Assembly (NCBI RefSeq): GCF_030347395.1
Contig: NZ_CP128170.1
Location: 1,178,001-1,242,000, forward strand
DNA length: 64,000 nt
Source of the DNA: Microbacterium sp. ET2
Lineage (GTDB): Bacteria > Actinomycetota > Actinomycetes > Actinomycetales > Microbacteriaceae
Direction of reading: 5' to 3'
Shown: positions 34,771 through 43,564 of the stretch, piece by piece
How positions within the stretch are numbered: the stretch's first letter is position 1
How the letters are laid out: each line of letters begins with the position of its first letter
Program-made: the position numbers and the translations under genes
The notes under the pieces: generated by a model
Told to the model about the DNA's origin: nothing
The model's database searches: none
Seen by the model: the letters and a program-made list of their open reading frames with translations, nothing else

Positions 34771-35193
34771 TCACGTCGAGGACGAAGCGGATTCGAGGAT
34801 CGTGACGACGCCGCTTTCGCCGTCGACGCGCACGAGGTCACCGGTGCGGATGGTCTCCAGGGGGCGGGGAAGCGCCTGCACCACTGTGGGCACGCGCGTG
34901 ACGATCGCGCCGAGCACCGCCTTGGTGGTGAGCACGTCGAAGACCATCGCGGCCGGCGCCGTTCCCATCAGCCGGGTGCTCTGGAAGAAGCCCGACCAGC
35001 CGGATGAGCCCTTGGCGCCCGGGAACACCAGCACACGGCCGGTGAAGCACACTCCGAAGAGCTCGTGCCGCGGCTCGATCACCGTTCCCGTGGCGACGTC
35101 GATACCACCGAAGCCCGAGATCGGTTCGCGGGTGACCAGTGCCGGCGCCTCGACGACGCCGGGCACGATCCCGCGCCCGCAGAGCTCGATCAC
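34771..35193 (-). CDS. Aconitase-X small subunit (DUF126, swivelling domain)
   Basis: A 140-residue protein with GRGIVPGVVEAPALVTREPISGFGGID at the N-terminus and VFPGAKGSSGWSGFFQSTRLMG in the middle, both typical of the AcnX swivelling domain. With the large subunit it should form an iron-sulfur hydro-lyase; characterised bacterial members dehydrate cis-3-hydroxy-L-proline and archaeal ones a mevalonate phosphate. The GTG start overlaps the stop of the large subunit by 4 bases. The substrate here is not shown. Confidence 0.85.
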   Translation of the reverse strand: MIELCGRGIVPGVVEAPALVTREPISGFGGIDVATGTVIEPRHELFGVCFTGRVLVFPGAKGSSGWSGFFQSTRLMGTAPAAMVFDVLTTKAVLGAIVTRVPTVVQALPRPLETIRTGDLVRVDGESGVVTILESASSST

Positions 35194-36470
35194 CGCAGCC
35201 CGCCTCCCCAGCGCCCGGTGAGCGCGGCGTCCACGCACTCCGCCAGCGTTCCGAACCAGGCCTCGATCCCGAGGATCGCCGGCAGATAGTGCGCCTGCTT
35301 CGCGGAGTCGGTCGCGAAGACCCGCGTCCCGGGCGGAGCCGCCCGCGACATCGCTGGGCAGGAGTCGGTCAGGACGCGGCCCCCGGCGGCGGTGATCGTG
35401 CGGGTGTATCCGTTGCGGAAGGCGACGGATGACAGCGCACGCGGCATCATGACCCACAGCTCGGTGTCGGCGTGCAGGCGACGACCCTCCAGCAGAGCGG
35501 CGAGCTGAGCGACCTGATCCAAAGAGGCGTGCGGGCACCCCAGGAGCACGAAGTCGACGTCGCGGCTCGTTCCGCGGCTGTTGAGCGCGTCATAGACCGC
35601 GGCCCGTTCGCGGGCGCCGTAGGAGACCGGTTCGGCGATGCGGGCTCCGCCGAAGGCGGCCTCCAGAGTCGGCGCCTCCGGAGTGATGCCCGGCAGGTGG
35701 TAGAGCTCCACGCCTCCGGAGGTGGCGGTCGCGGCGCCGAAGTGCTTCAGGTCGGCGAGGTCCGGCTGGCCCAGCTTCCCCACGACCGCAGGTCGCGCCT
35801 CCTGCACCAGTTCTCCCACGAAGTAGCCGAGCATCCCCCATTCCTGGAAGCCATCCACGGTGACGTCGGCACGGACGAGATGGGTGGCGTGCCGGCTCTC
35901 CGGGAGGTGATTGCCCCAGTAGGGGACCTTGCCGGTGAGGGCAGCCGCACCGGTCGACGACGCGCCCTCGCAGTTCGTGCGCGCCCCGAGGACCGAGTTG
36001 CAGTACACCACCGCCGAGGACTCCATCCAGGCGCAGTGCTCTCCGCGAACAGGCAGGTTGCCGACCTGGTAGGGGGTGCACGTGGCGAGGATGTTGACGC
36101 CGCGGTCACTGAAGTACGACTCGGCGTCGTCCTGCAGGCGGATGGAGGAGTCGGCATAGTGCGTGAGCCCCGAGGCGTCACCGGCGAATCCGTGCTGGAG
36201 CTGACAGGTCGGCACCTTCATGCGCGGAATCTCGATGTCTCGATCGCAGTCGAGGTTGATCACCGCGTAGGCCTTCGCCCACCCGCCCTCCTCGACGAGC
36301 TTCGCCTTCGCCGGGGACGGCTGGGTCATCGTGCCCGCGACGTTGCGGGTCTCCACGAGCCGCTCAGCGCCGAGCGCGTCGCCGTAGCGCACCAGCAGGT
36401 CCATCGCTGCGGCGACGGCCTCGCCCTCAGCGCCGTCACGCATCCGCTTCTCATCGTCGGTGAGACGCAT
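35190..36470 (-). CDS. Aconitase-X large (catalytic) subunit
   Basis: A 426-residue protein. The AcnX hallmarks are visible: NVAGTMTQPSPAKAKLVEE near the N-terminus, NILATCTPYQVGN (about residue 123), VVYCNSVLGARTNCEG (about residue 148) and RVLTDSCPAM near the C-terminus; the cysteines are the expected cluster ligands. The ATG at 36470 begins the homologous region (MRLTDDEK). It overlaps the small subunit by 4 bases and lies 8 bases after the NifU-like gene. It probably dehydrates a hydroxy acid. A role in hydroxyproline use is possible, but no other hydroxyproline genes are present. Confidence 0.85.
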   Translation of the reverse strand: MRLTDDEKRMRDGAEGEAVAAAMDLLVRYGDALGAERLVETRNVAGTMTQPSPAKAKLVEEGGWAKAYAVINLDCDRDIEIPRMKVPTCQLQHGFAGDASGLTHYADSSIRLQDDAESYFSDRGVNILATCTPYQVGNLPVRGEHCAWMESSAVVYCNSVLGARTNCEGASSTGAAALTGKVPYWGNHLPESRHATHLVRADVTVDGFQEWGMLGYFVGELVQEARPAVVGKLGQPDLADLKHFGAATATSGGVELYHLPGITPEAPTLEAAFGGARIAEPVSYGARERAAVYDALNSRGTSRDVDFVLLGCPHASLDQVAQLAALLEGRRLHADTELWVMMPRALSSVAFRNGYTRTITAAGGRVLTDSCPAMSRAAPPGTRVFATDSAKQAHYLPAILGIEAWFGTLAECVDAALTGRWGGGLR

Positions 36471-36478
36471 GGGCTCGC

Positions 36479-36736
36479 CTAGTGTGCGGCGTCTGCGGGC
36501 AGGATGACGCGGTCGAGGGCGTAAGGGGTGGGCTCCAGCGCCTTGGCCATGATCGCCTCCATGACGTTGACCGGCACGAGGCAGTCGGCGCACGCTCCTT
36601 CGGTCGCATCGATCCGCACCACGATTCGCTGCGGGTCCGACGGCTCCCAGCTGAGGACGTAGCCGTCGGCGGCCATCATGTCGGTGAACTGCCGCAGCGC
36701 CTCGTCGACCGTCTGCGGTTTCGTGGCTTCGGTCAT
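36479..36736 (-). CDS. Small NifU-like CxxC protein, 85 residues
   Basis: The fold pattern RIVVRIDATEGACADCLVPVNVMEAIMAKAL, with one CxxC (CADC, about residue 49), resembles the C-terminal NifU domain that carries iron-sulfur clusters, though the usual GCxxC glycine is replaced. It may deliver a cluster to the aconitase-X subunit or act in electron transfer. It overlaps the upstream gene by 4 bases (ATGA) and precedes aconitase-X by 8, so it belongs to the same transcript. Confidence 0.65.
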   Translation of the reverse strand: MTEATKPQTVDEALRQFTDMMAADGYVLSWEPSDPQRIVVRIDATEGACADCLVPVNVMEAIMAKALEPTPYALDRVILPADAAH

Positions 36737-37830
36737 GCTGTCGCTCCGATCTGCTGATGCGAGTACGGGTGCACCCGGGGCGGGTTGAGCGTGAAGATCT
36801 CGACGACGGCCGAGACCCCCGCGTTGTCGGCCCCGGCGACCATGATCTGGATCGAGGTGGGATTGCTCAGCGCCCGGACCTCATCGGGCTCCTCCGTCTG
36901 GCTGGCGGAGTCGGGCATGGAGTCGGGGTGCGTCGCCGCGAGACGCCAGCGCGTCTTGTGCGACAGGGCATCCTTGCCGACCGCGACGAGGTCTTCGCGC
37001 TTGCGCACCGCGTTGTCGTACACGAAGGACCGAAGGTCGTCCTTGCTCCAGCCGGCCGATGCGAACACGTCCGCGTGCTCGGGCGTGAGCACCAGCAGCG
37101 CACTGGTGTACTCGTGGATCAACGCTCCGGTGCGCACGATCGTGTCCGTCAGATCTCGCGCGAGCTGCTCAGGCGACTGCGTGTGCCGAGCCTCGATGTG
37201 GATGACCGAACGGATCACGAACGCCGTCACGACGTCGTCGGAGGCCTCGAATCCATGCTCGGTGTGGAGGGCCGGCCACGGGCTCTGCTCCTCGTTCTCG
37301 GCGATGCACGCCGAGTACTTCGCCGGTGTACCTTGAGTCGCCTGGTCGAGCTTGTGCGGGTGCAGTCCGAAGACGTTGATGCAGCCCAGTCGGATCGCGC
37401 GTCCGATGGTGGCGTTCGCACGGAAGCCGGAGCCGAAGATGTTGCCGGTGCTGTTGAGCCCGATCCGCTCACGGACGGGACCGTTGACCACGAGAAGCGG
37501 CGCGGTGCCGGTCGTGGACTGCCAGATCCCCCGTGCCGGGTGCGGCTCTTTCGCGATGGCCTCCCACGCGGCCACCACGACGGGGAAGTACTCGCTGCGG
37601 CAGCCCGCCATCGCCGCGTTGATCGCCGCGAGCCGCACCGTCAGATGACGGTTCAGATGGGTGATGGAGAAGAGCACCTCGTCGGGGTCGCGCGCAACCG
37701 TGGCGAGGAACTCCGCCAGCAGCGTCTCGGTCACGGGAACGACGGGGAGGCCGTCGGTCCACTCCTTGTCGAAGTAGTGCTCGACGATCTCTCGCAGCGC
37801 GTCGGCCTCCGCGGTCGTGGTCTCATCCAT
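36733..37830 (-). CDS. Large partner protein of the UGSC gene
   Basis: A 365-residue soluble protein that I recognise only as the usual neighbour of UGSC-motif genes. Conserved-looking segments are EWTDGLPVVPVTETLL (residues 23-38), AAMAGCRSEYFPVVVAAW (Cys77), NSTGNIFGSGFRANATIGRA and GCINVFGLHPHKLDQ. No signal peptide, membrane helix or known cofactor motif is evident. It lies 15 bases after the UGSC gene and overlaps the NifU-like gene. A joint enzyme with the UGSC protein is likely; the reaction is unknown. Confidence 0.7.
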   Translation of the reverse strand: MDETTTAEADALREIVEHYFDKEWTDGLPVVPVTETLLAEFLATVARDPDEVLFSITHLNRHLTVRLAAINAAMAGCRSEYFPVVVAAWEAIAKEPHPARGIWQSTTGTAPLLVVNGPVRERIGLNSTGNIFGSGFRANATIGRAIRLGCINVFGLHPHKLDQATQGTPAKYSACIAENEEQSPWPALHTEHGFEASDDVVTAFVIRSVIHIEARHTQSPEQLARDLTDTIVRTGALIHEYTSALLVLTPEHADVFASAGWSKDDLRSFVYDNAVRKREDLVAVGKDALSHKTRWRLAATHPDSMPDSASQTEEPDEVRALSNPTSIQIMVAGADNAGVSAVVEIFTLNPPRVHPYSHQQIGATA

Positions 37831-37845
37831 GGTCGTCGGCGAGCC

Positions 37846-38391
37846 TCATCGTCCCTCCTCCACTCCGAGAATCCTCAGCACCTCGGGCATCGCGGTCATC
37901 GCGCGCTCGCGGACCTCCTCGGCTGTCAGACTCGCCATCGGGTGCTTCACCGCGTAGAAGTCGAACCCCGGGAAGCCTTGGACCGACGCCATCGCCTGAC
38001 CCGACATCAGGAACGAGTCGGAGGTGATGCTGACGGTCGGCACGCCCGCGCGCTCGAACATGATCCCGTCCGCGACCGTGGCCGCGCTGCAGGATCCGCA
38101 GTCTCCGACGGCGGTGATGACGACGTCGCACTCGCGGACGATCTCCTCGAGCAGCGTCTCCTTCACGGGCGTTCCGAAGTAGTCCTTCGTGTAGAGCCGC
38201 GCCTCGCCGGCGCCGTGATGCTCCTGCAGCTGCGCGGCGATCGTCTCGAGCAGCAGGGTGGAGTTGGGCTTGGTGTTGTCGAGGAGCCCGATCGTGAGCC
38301 CCCTGAGGCTGACCGGTCGCGGCGACAGCGTGGTGTCGGCTGCGCCCGCCTCCATCCCGGTCGGGTCCAGCAGCGCTTCCAGCTGTGCCAT
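37846..38391 (-). CDS. UGSC-family protein, cysteine form
   Basis: A 181-residue protein with the family motif as GDCGSC (Cys98-Gly-Ser-Cys101). In the selenoprotein members the first cysteine is selenocysteine (U-G-S-C). The start at 38391 follows GGGAG and precedes the conserved GLTIGLLDNTKPNS. The fold looks Rossmann-like, with a possible redox-active pair in a loop. It is the first gene of the minus-strand set. Its reaction is not established to my knowledge; the neighbours suggest a reductive or eliminative step on an organic acid. Confidence 0.75.
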   Translation of the reverse strand: MAQLEALLDPTGMEAGAADTTLSPRPVSLRGLTIGLLDNTKPNSTLLLETIAAQLQEHHGAGEARLYTKDYFGTPVKETLLEEIVRECDVVITAVGDCGSCSAATVADGIMFERAGVPTVSITSDSFLMSGQAMASVQGFPGFDFYAVKHPMASLTAEEVRERAMTAMPEVLRILGVEEGR

Positions 38392-38489
38392 CGCGATCTC
38401 CCTCGGTGCGTCTCGGTCGGAACGTCGACAGGATGGCATGGCGGCCGCACCGGACTGCACCCTCGTTTTCGCTGTGCGGAAGAGTGCGT

Positions 38490-38503
38490 GCCCCGTGCGG
38501 GGC
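38490..38503. other. GCCCCG-TG-CGGGGC palindrome in the divergent promoter region
   Basis: Perfect 6-base arms 50 bases before the alcohol dehydrogenase start, in the 161-bp gap between the divergent UGSC and dehydrogenase operons. It could be an operator or a hairpin in the leader. I see no clear -35/-10 pair in this gap. Confidence 0.35.
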
Positions 38504-38552
38504 GGCCTGGCCAGGATGGGGCGACGACCTGAAGCCGACCCGAGGAGGACCC

Positions 38553-39701
38553 GTGCCCACTCCCCCTCCCGCGACGATGCGGGCGGCGATTCTGGCGGAG
38601 GACCGACTGGAGGTGCGCGAGATCGCCACCCCTGTTCCGGAACCGGGCGAGGCCCTCCTCCGCGTGAGCGCGTGCGGCGTCTGTCACACCGACCTGCACG
38701 TCATGAAAGGCGAGGTGCGCTTTCCGCGGCCGGCGGTGCTCGGTCACGAGGTGAGCGGATCGATCGTGGCCATCGGTGCCGGCACCGCCGATACGCGCAC
38801 GCTGCGGGTGGGCGACCGCGTCGCGGCCGGGTTCATCATGCCGTGCGGCACGTGCGCACAGTGCGCACGCGACCGCGACGACCTCTGCACCGAATTCTTC
38901 CGGCGCAACCGGCTCGAGGGAACGCTGTACGACGGCCGGAGCCGGCTGGCGATGCCCGACGGCTCGTTCCTGGCGATGTACTCGATGGGAGGCCTCGCCG
39001 AGTACGCCGTCGTCCCCCTGACGGCGCTCACGAGCCTCGACGACGACCTCGACCTCGACACCGCCTGCATCCTGGGCTGCTCCGGGCTCACCTCCTACGG
39101 AGCTGTCTTCCGGGCCGGCGCGGTCGCACCGGGGATGTCCGTGGCCATCGTCGGTGTCGGCGGCATCGGGACGAGCCTGATCCCGATGACCCGCGCGGCC
39201 GGCGCCGAGAGGATCGTGGCGATCGACATCGCGCAGGAGAAGCTCGCGCGAGCGAAAGACCTCGGCGCGACCGATGTGGTGGATGCCGCGCGGGAAGATC
39301 CCGTCGCGCGCGTTCGCGAACTCACGGGCGGGGTGGACGTCGCGTTCGAGGCACTCGGACGACCCGCGACATTCGCCCAGGCGGTGGGGATGCTTGCCGA
39401 CGGCGGGCGGATGGTGGCGATCGGCATCGCGGCGGGGGCCGCAGCCGCCGAGGTCGAGATCACCCCGCTCGTACGCCGGGGACAGCAGATCATCGGGTCG
39501 TTCGGCGCGCGGACTCGCACCGACCTGCCGCAGGTCGCCGCGCTGGCCGCATCCGGTTCTTTCGATCCCGCAGATCTCGTCTCTCGCCGATACACGCTCG
39601 ACGAGGCGGACGAGGCCTACCGGGCGCTCTCCCGTGGCGAGATCACGGGACGCGCCATCATCACCATGAGCGCCGCGCGCGCAGCAGAGGAGCAGGAATG
39701 A
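38553..39701 (+). CDS. Zinc-dependent alcohol dehydrogenase
   Basis: A 382-residue medium-chain dehydrogenase. Catalytic zinc ligands lie in SACGVCHTDLH (Cys, about residue 43) and VLGHEVSG (His-Glu). The four structural-zinc cysteines are in CGTCAQCARDRDDLC. The NAD motif is VAIVGVGGIGTSLI (about residue 195). It would oxidise an alcohol to an aldehyde or the reverse. The GTG start was chosen for its AGGAGG site 4 bases upstream; an ATG 36 bases later is an alternative. It opens a six-gene operon in which every junction overlaps or touches. Confidence 0.87.
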   Translation: MPTPPPATMRAAILAEDRLEVREIATPVPEPGEALLRVSACGVCHTDLHVMKGEVRFPRPAVLGHEVSGSIVAIGAGTADTRTLRVGDRVAAGFIMPCGTCAQCARDRDDLCTEFFRRNRLEGTLYDGRSRLAMPDGSFLAMYSMGGLAEYAVVPLTALTSLDDDLDLDTACILGCSGLTSYGAVFRAGAVAPGMSVAIVGVGGIGTSLIPMTRAAGAERIVAIDIAQEKLARAKDLGATDVVDAAREDPVARVRELTGGVDVAFEALGRPATFAQAVGMLADGGRMVAIGIAAGAAAAEVEITPLVRRGQQIIGSFGARTRTDLPQVAALAASGSFDPADLVSRRYTLDEADEAYRALSRGEITGRAIITMSAARAAEEQE

Positions 39702-40150
39702 CGACGGCCTTCACCCTGGAAGATCTCCCCGACGCGATCGGAAGACGGCTCGGCCCGTCGTCATGGCACCCCATCACGCAGGACGACATCGACGTCTACG
39801 CCGATCTGACCGGCGACGACAATCCCATTCATGTCGATGCCGAGGAGGCGGCGGCCTCACCCTACGGCGGGCGCATCGCCCACGGCATGCTCACGCTGAG
39901 CATGGTCGTGCGGCCGCTGCGGGAGATCTACCGCGTGACCGGGGCGGGCATGGGGATCGTGTACGGCTACAACCGCATCCGGTTCCCCCAGGCTGTCCGC
40001 GCCGGCGCCCGCATCCGGGTGAGCGGCGAGGTCGCCGACGTGACGGAGGTCGCCGGCGGGTATCAGGTCACCCTCTCACTCACCTTCGAGGTGGAGGGTG
40101 CGACCAAACCGGCGGTCGTGGCGGAGCTCGTCCTGAGGCACTACCGATGA
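39698..40150 (+). CDS. MaoC-like enoyl-CoA hydratase
   Basis: A 150-residue hot-dog-fold protein. The hydratase-2 motif is clear: ADLTGDDNPIHVDAEEAAASPYGGRIAHGML (Asp and His catalytic pair, about residues 34-60). It should hydrate a 2-enoyl-CoA or dehydrate a 3-hydroxyacyl-CoA. It overlaps the dehydrogenase stop (ATGA) and the following SDR start. Confidence 0.87.
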   Translation: MTTAFTLEDLPDAIGRRLGPSSWHPITQDDIDVYADLTGDDNPIHVDAEEAAASPYGGRIAHGMLTLSMVVRPLREIYRVTGAGMGIVYGYNRIRFPQAVRAGARIRVSGEVADVTEVAGGYQVTLSLTFEVEGATKPAVVAELVLRHYR

Positions 40151-41064
40151 GCGGGGTGACGCTAACCGACCGGGTCGCGATCGTCACGGGTGCCGGCCGC
40201 AGCCTCGGACGAGCGTATGCGCGGGCGCTGGCCGAGGCCGGAGCGGCAGTCGTCGTCAACGACGTCGACGAAGCCGTCGCGGCCGAGGTCGTCGGGGAGA
40301 TCGTCACGGCGGGAGGCCAGGCGGTCGCATTTGTCGGTGCGGTCGGTCCGTCGCAGACCGCGGACGCGCTCGTGACATCCGCTCGCGAGAACTTCGGGCG
40401 TCTGGACGTCCTCGTCGCGAACGCGGGGGTCCTGCGCGATCGGGTGCTGTGGAAGATGGATGACGCGGACTTCGACCTCGTCGTCGACACGCACCTTCGC
40501 GGATCCTTCACCTGCGGACGGGCCGCGGCGTCGTTCATGAGGGAACAGGGCGAGGGGGGCAGGATCATCCTCATCGGCTCACCCGCGGGGCAGTTCGGCA
40601 GCTTCGGCCAGACGAACTACGCCGCGGTGAAGGCCGGGCTCGTGGCGATGGCGCGCACCTGGTCGCTGGAGCTCGCTCGCGCAGAGATCACCGCAAACGC
40701 GGTCATCCCGACGGCGCTGTCGCCGATGACCGCCACGATCCCCGCCTACGCGCGGGTCTATCAGGACTATCTGGCCGGCATTCCGATACCCGAACGGTTC
40801 CGCCGCGACAACGCACTCGGGACTCCCGAGGACGTCGCACCGCTCATCGTGTGGCTCGCATCAGAGGCGTCGCGGGGCGTGACCGGGCAGGCGATCGGCA
40901 TCGGTGGCGACAAGCTCACCCTGTACGCGCACCCGACCGCGCTGGACGCTGCCTACGCGGCCGGCGGGTGGGATGCCGCGGGGATCGACGAGGTGTGGCG
41001 CGCCCGGTTCGCGCCCCTCGCGCAACGCAGCGGCCCTCCGGTCAGAGAGCAGCCCGCATCGTGA
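40147..41064 (+). CDS. SDR oxidoreductase, 3-hydroxyacyl-CoA dehydrogenase-like
   Basis: A 305-residue short-chain dehydrogenase. It has VTGAGRSLGRAYARALAEAGA (about residue 13), VLVANAGVLRD, a catalytic serine in ILIGSPAGQF and the YxxxK pair in TNYAAVKAGL. The extended C-terminus and the GAGRSLGRAYA segment resemble the dehydrogenase part of multifunctional beta-oxidation enzymes. It would oxidise the hydroxyacyl product of the MaoC step with NAD. It overlaps both neighbours by 4 bases. Confidence 0.87.
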   Translation: MSGVTLTDRVAIVTGAGRSLGRAYARALAEAGAAVVVNDVDEAVAAEVVGEIVTAGGQAVAFVGAVGPSQTADALVTSARENFGRLDVLVANAGVLRDRVLWKMDDADFDLVVDTHLRGSFTCGRAAASFMREQGEGGRIILIGSPAGQFGSFGQTNYAAVKAGLVAMARTWSLELARAEITANAVIPTALSPMTATIPAYARVYQDYLAGIPIPERFRRDNALGTPEDVAPLIVWLASEASRGVTGQAIGIGGDKLTLYAHPTALDAAYAAGGWDAAGIDEVWRARFAPLAQRSGPPVREQPAS

Positions 41065-42683
41065 TCTCGGTGCATTACAGCGATCTCTGGCAGGGAATCG
41101 CGCGGGCCGATCCGGAGCGACCGGCGATCATCACCTCGGACGGGGAGATGTCGTACGCGCGCTTCGCCGCCGAGGCCGGTGCCCTCGCTCGCCACCTGCA
41201 GGAGCGCGGACTGGTGGTCGGCGACGCGGCGGCGATGCTGCTGTACAACCGTGCCGAGTACCTGACGTTCCTGTGGGCGTGCCTGTCCATCGGCGTCGCG
41301 CCGGTGGCCATCAACTATCGCTACCGCGCCGGCGAAGTGCGCGCCCTGCTGCAGGACTGCGACGCACGCGTCCTGCTCGCGCCGACCTCGCTGGCGCACG
41401 TGGTCGGCGAGGCGAACGCGGGCCTCGATCACCCCGTGGCGGTGATCTCGGTCGACGACGGCGTTCCGGCGATCGACGGCGCGGCCTCGTGGACCGAGAT
41501 CGTCCACGAGGGCGGCGCGATGCCCGAGCGTGCGCCGAGCGGCGCCGACATGCGCCTGTACACCGGCGGGACCACGGGGGCTCCCAAAGCGGTGGTGTGG
41601 GACGTCGACACCCTGCTCCACGCCCGCCGGCAGTCGACGTGGGGCATCGTGGGACTCGAGCCCCCCGCGGATCTGGCGCAGGCGGTGCGCATCGCCGTCG
41701 ACCCGGCGACCCCGCGCGTGGTGACTCTGCCGCTGCCGCCGCTGCTGCACGGCACGGCCCAGTCGACGACCATGGGCACGCTCGCCCTCGGCGGCACGGT
41801 CGTGCTGCAGAGCGGGGCGAGCCTCGACGTCGACGAAGCGCTGCGGCTGGCCCGAGCGCACCGGGTGACGCGGATCATCGTGGCAGGGGATGCCGTGGCG
41901 CTGCCCTTCGTCGAGGCGATCGAGCGCAGCGGCCGGCGTCTGGCCGACCTCAGATCGGTCCTCAGCTCGGGCATGCGATTCAGCGACGACGTGAAACGCC
42001 GACTGCACGCGCAGGGCGACGTCATGATCGTCGACCTCCTCGCCTCCAGCGAGGGGGGTCCCTTCGCGTTCGGCGTCACCCACCGCGCCGAAGACCTGCC
42101 GGCCCGGTTCGTGACCACGCCCGAGACGGTGCTGCTGGATCCGGACCTCAACGAGGTGGCGCCCGTCGCCGGCGCCCTCGGCATCCTCGCCTTCCGCGGC
42201 GTGCTCCCGTCGGGGTACTACGGCGACCCCGAGAAGACGGCGCGCTCGTTCCCCGTCATCAACGGCCGACGATACGTGATGCCGGGCGACTGGGCGCGTT
42301 CCCGAGGCGACGGATCGATCGAGCTGCTCGGCAGACTGAGCGCGGTCGTGAACACCGGCGGCGAGAAGGTGTTCCCGGCCGAGGTCGAGGACGTGCTGCT
42401 GGCGCATCCGAGCGTCGATGACGCGATCGTCTTCGGGCTTCCCGACGCTCGCTTCGGCGAGTCGGTGTGCGCGATGATCGCCCCGGTGCCCGGTGACACG
42501 ATCGACACCGCTGCGCTCGTGGTGCACCTCAACGCGCACCTGGCCGGTTTCAAGAAGCCACGCCACTTCTTCGTCCGCGACAGCCTCGGCCGGTCCGCGT
42601 CCGGCAAGATCGAGCTCGCCCGGGTGAAGGAGGATGCCGCCCGCGAGCTGGCGGGGCGGGCAGCGCAGGAGGTCGTCCGATGA
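41061..42683 (+). CDS. Acyl-CoA synthetase (AMP-forming ligase)
   Basis: A 540-residue ANL-superfamily ligase. The P-loop-like motif is LYTGGTTGAPKAVV (about residue 172); later motifs are the YYGDPEKTARSF region, VMPGDWARSRGDGSIELLGR, and the C-terminal lysine in LGRSASGKIELARV. It activates a carboxylic acid to its CoA thioester and is probably the entry step for this operon. The GTG start overlaps the SDR stop (GTGA). The acid is unknown. Confidence 0.88.
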   Translation: MISVHYSDLWQGIARADPERPAIITSDGEMSYARFAAEAGALARHLQERGLVVGDAAAMLLYNRAEYLTFLWACLSIGVAPVAINYRYRAGEVRALLQDCDARVLLAPTSLAHVVGEANAGLDHPVAVISVDDGVPAIDGAASWTEIVHEGGAMPERAPSGADMRLYTGGTTGAPKAVVWDVDTLLHARRQSTWGIVGLEPPADLAQAVRIAVDPATPRVVTLPLPPLLHGTAQSTTMGTLALGGTVVLQSGASLDVDEALRLARAHRVTRIIVAGDAVALPFVEAIERSGRRLADLRSVLSSGMRFSDDVKRRLHAQGDVMIVDLLASSEGGPFAFGVTHRAEDLPARFVTTPETVLLDPDLNEVAPVAGALGILAFRGVLPSGYYGDPEKTARSFPVINGRRYVMPGDWARSRGDGSIELLGRLSAVVNTGGEKVFPAEVEDVLLAHPSVDDAIVFGLPDARFGESVCAMIAPVPGDTIDTAALVVHLNAHLAGFKKPRHFFVRDSLGRSASGKIELARVKEDAARELAGRAAQEVVR

Positions 42684-43564
42684 GCACCGGACCGGGAATC
42701 GACATCGCCGCCGTCACGGCGATCGATGTCCACGTGCACGTGCAGATCGACGACAGCGGTCGCACCGCTTCGCCGCGTGCGCTGACCGAGGCGATGGCGG
42801 CGTACTTCGGCAGCAGCGAGAAGCCCCGCACGGTCGATCAGACGGCGACGTACTACCGCGAACGGGGAATGGCCGCGGTCGTGTTCACCGTCGACGCGAC
42901 GACGAACCTCGGTCACGCACCCAACAGCATCGACGACCTCGCTGCCGGAGCGCGGCGCAACGCGGATGTGCTGATCGCTTTCGGCAGCGTCGATCCGCTG
43001 CAGGGCCCGGCTGCCGTCGAAGAGGCGCGACGCCAGGTGCACGAACTGGGGGTCCGCGGGTTCAAGTTCCACCCGTCGGTGCAGGCCTTCGATCCCTCGG
43101 CGGAGGAGTTCACCCCCCTGTGGGCGGCGATCGAGGAGATGCAGGTGCCGATCATCGTCCACACCGGCCAGACCGGGGCGGGAGCGGGAACGCCGGGCGG
43201 GTGGGGGTTTCGGCTGTCGCTGTCGAACCCGATGCTGCTGGACGACGTCGCCGCCCGGCATCCGCATCTGCAGATCATCATGGCCCACCCCAGCGTCCCC
43301 TGGCAGGACGAGGCGCTCTCGATCGCCACGCACAAGGCGAACACGTGGATCGACCTGTCGGGGTGGTCACCGAAGTACTTCTCCCCCGCCCTGGTGCGCG
43401 CGGCACGGACCTACCTGAAGCACAAGATGCTGTTCGGCTCGGACCTGCCCGCGCTGACCCCCGACCGGTGGCTGAAGGACTTCGCGCTGCTGGAGTACCC
43501 GGAGGACGTGGAGCGGATGATCCTCAAAGACAACGCCGTCCGCCTGCTCGGGCTGGAGGTGTGA
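42680..43564 (+). CDS. TIM-barrel amidohydrolase (ACMSD-like family)
   Basis: A 294-residue metal-dependent hydrolase or decarboxylase. Metal ligands are suggested by DVHVHVQ (about residue 18), VRGFKFHPSVQAF, PIIVHTGQTG, IIMAHPSVPW and FGSDLPALTPDRW. The family includes decarboxylases of muconate semialdehydes and hydratases of oxalomesaconate. Its place among CoA-pathway genes suggests a C-C or C-N bond step on the same substrate. It overlaps the ligase gene by 4 bases. Confidence 0.82.
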   Translation: MSTGPGIDIAAVTAIDVHVHVQIDDSGRTASPRALTEAMAAYFGSSEKPRTVDQTATYYRERGMAAVVFTVDATTNLGHAPNSIDDLAAGARRNADVLIAFGSVDPLQGPAAVEEARRQVHELGVRGFKFHPSVQAFDPSAEEFTPLWAAIEEMQVPIIVHTGQTGAGAGTPGGWGFRLSLSNPMLLDDVAARHPHLQIIMAHPSVPWQDEALSIATHKANTWIDLSGWSPKYFSPALVRAARTYLKHKMLFGSDLPALTPDRWLKDFALLEYPEDVERMILKDNAVRLLGLEV

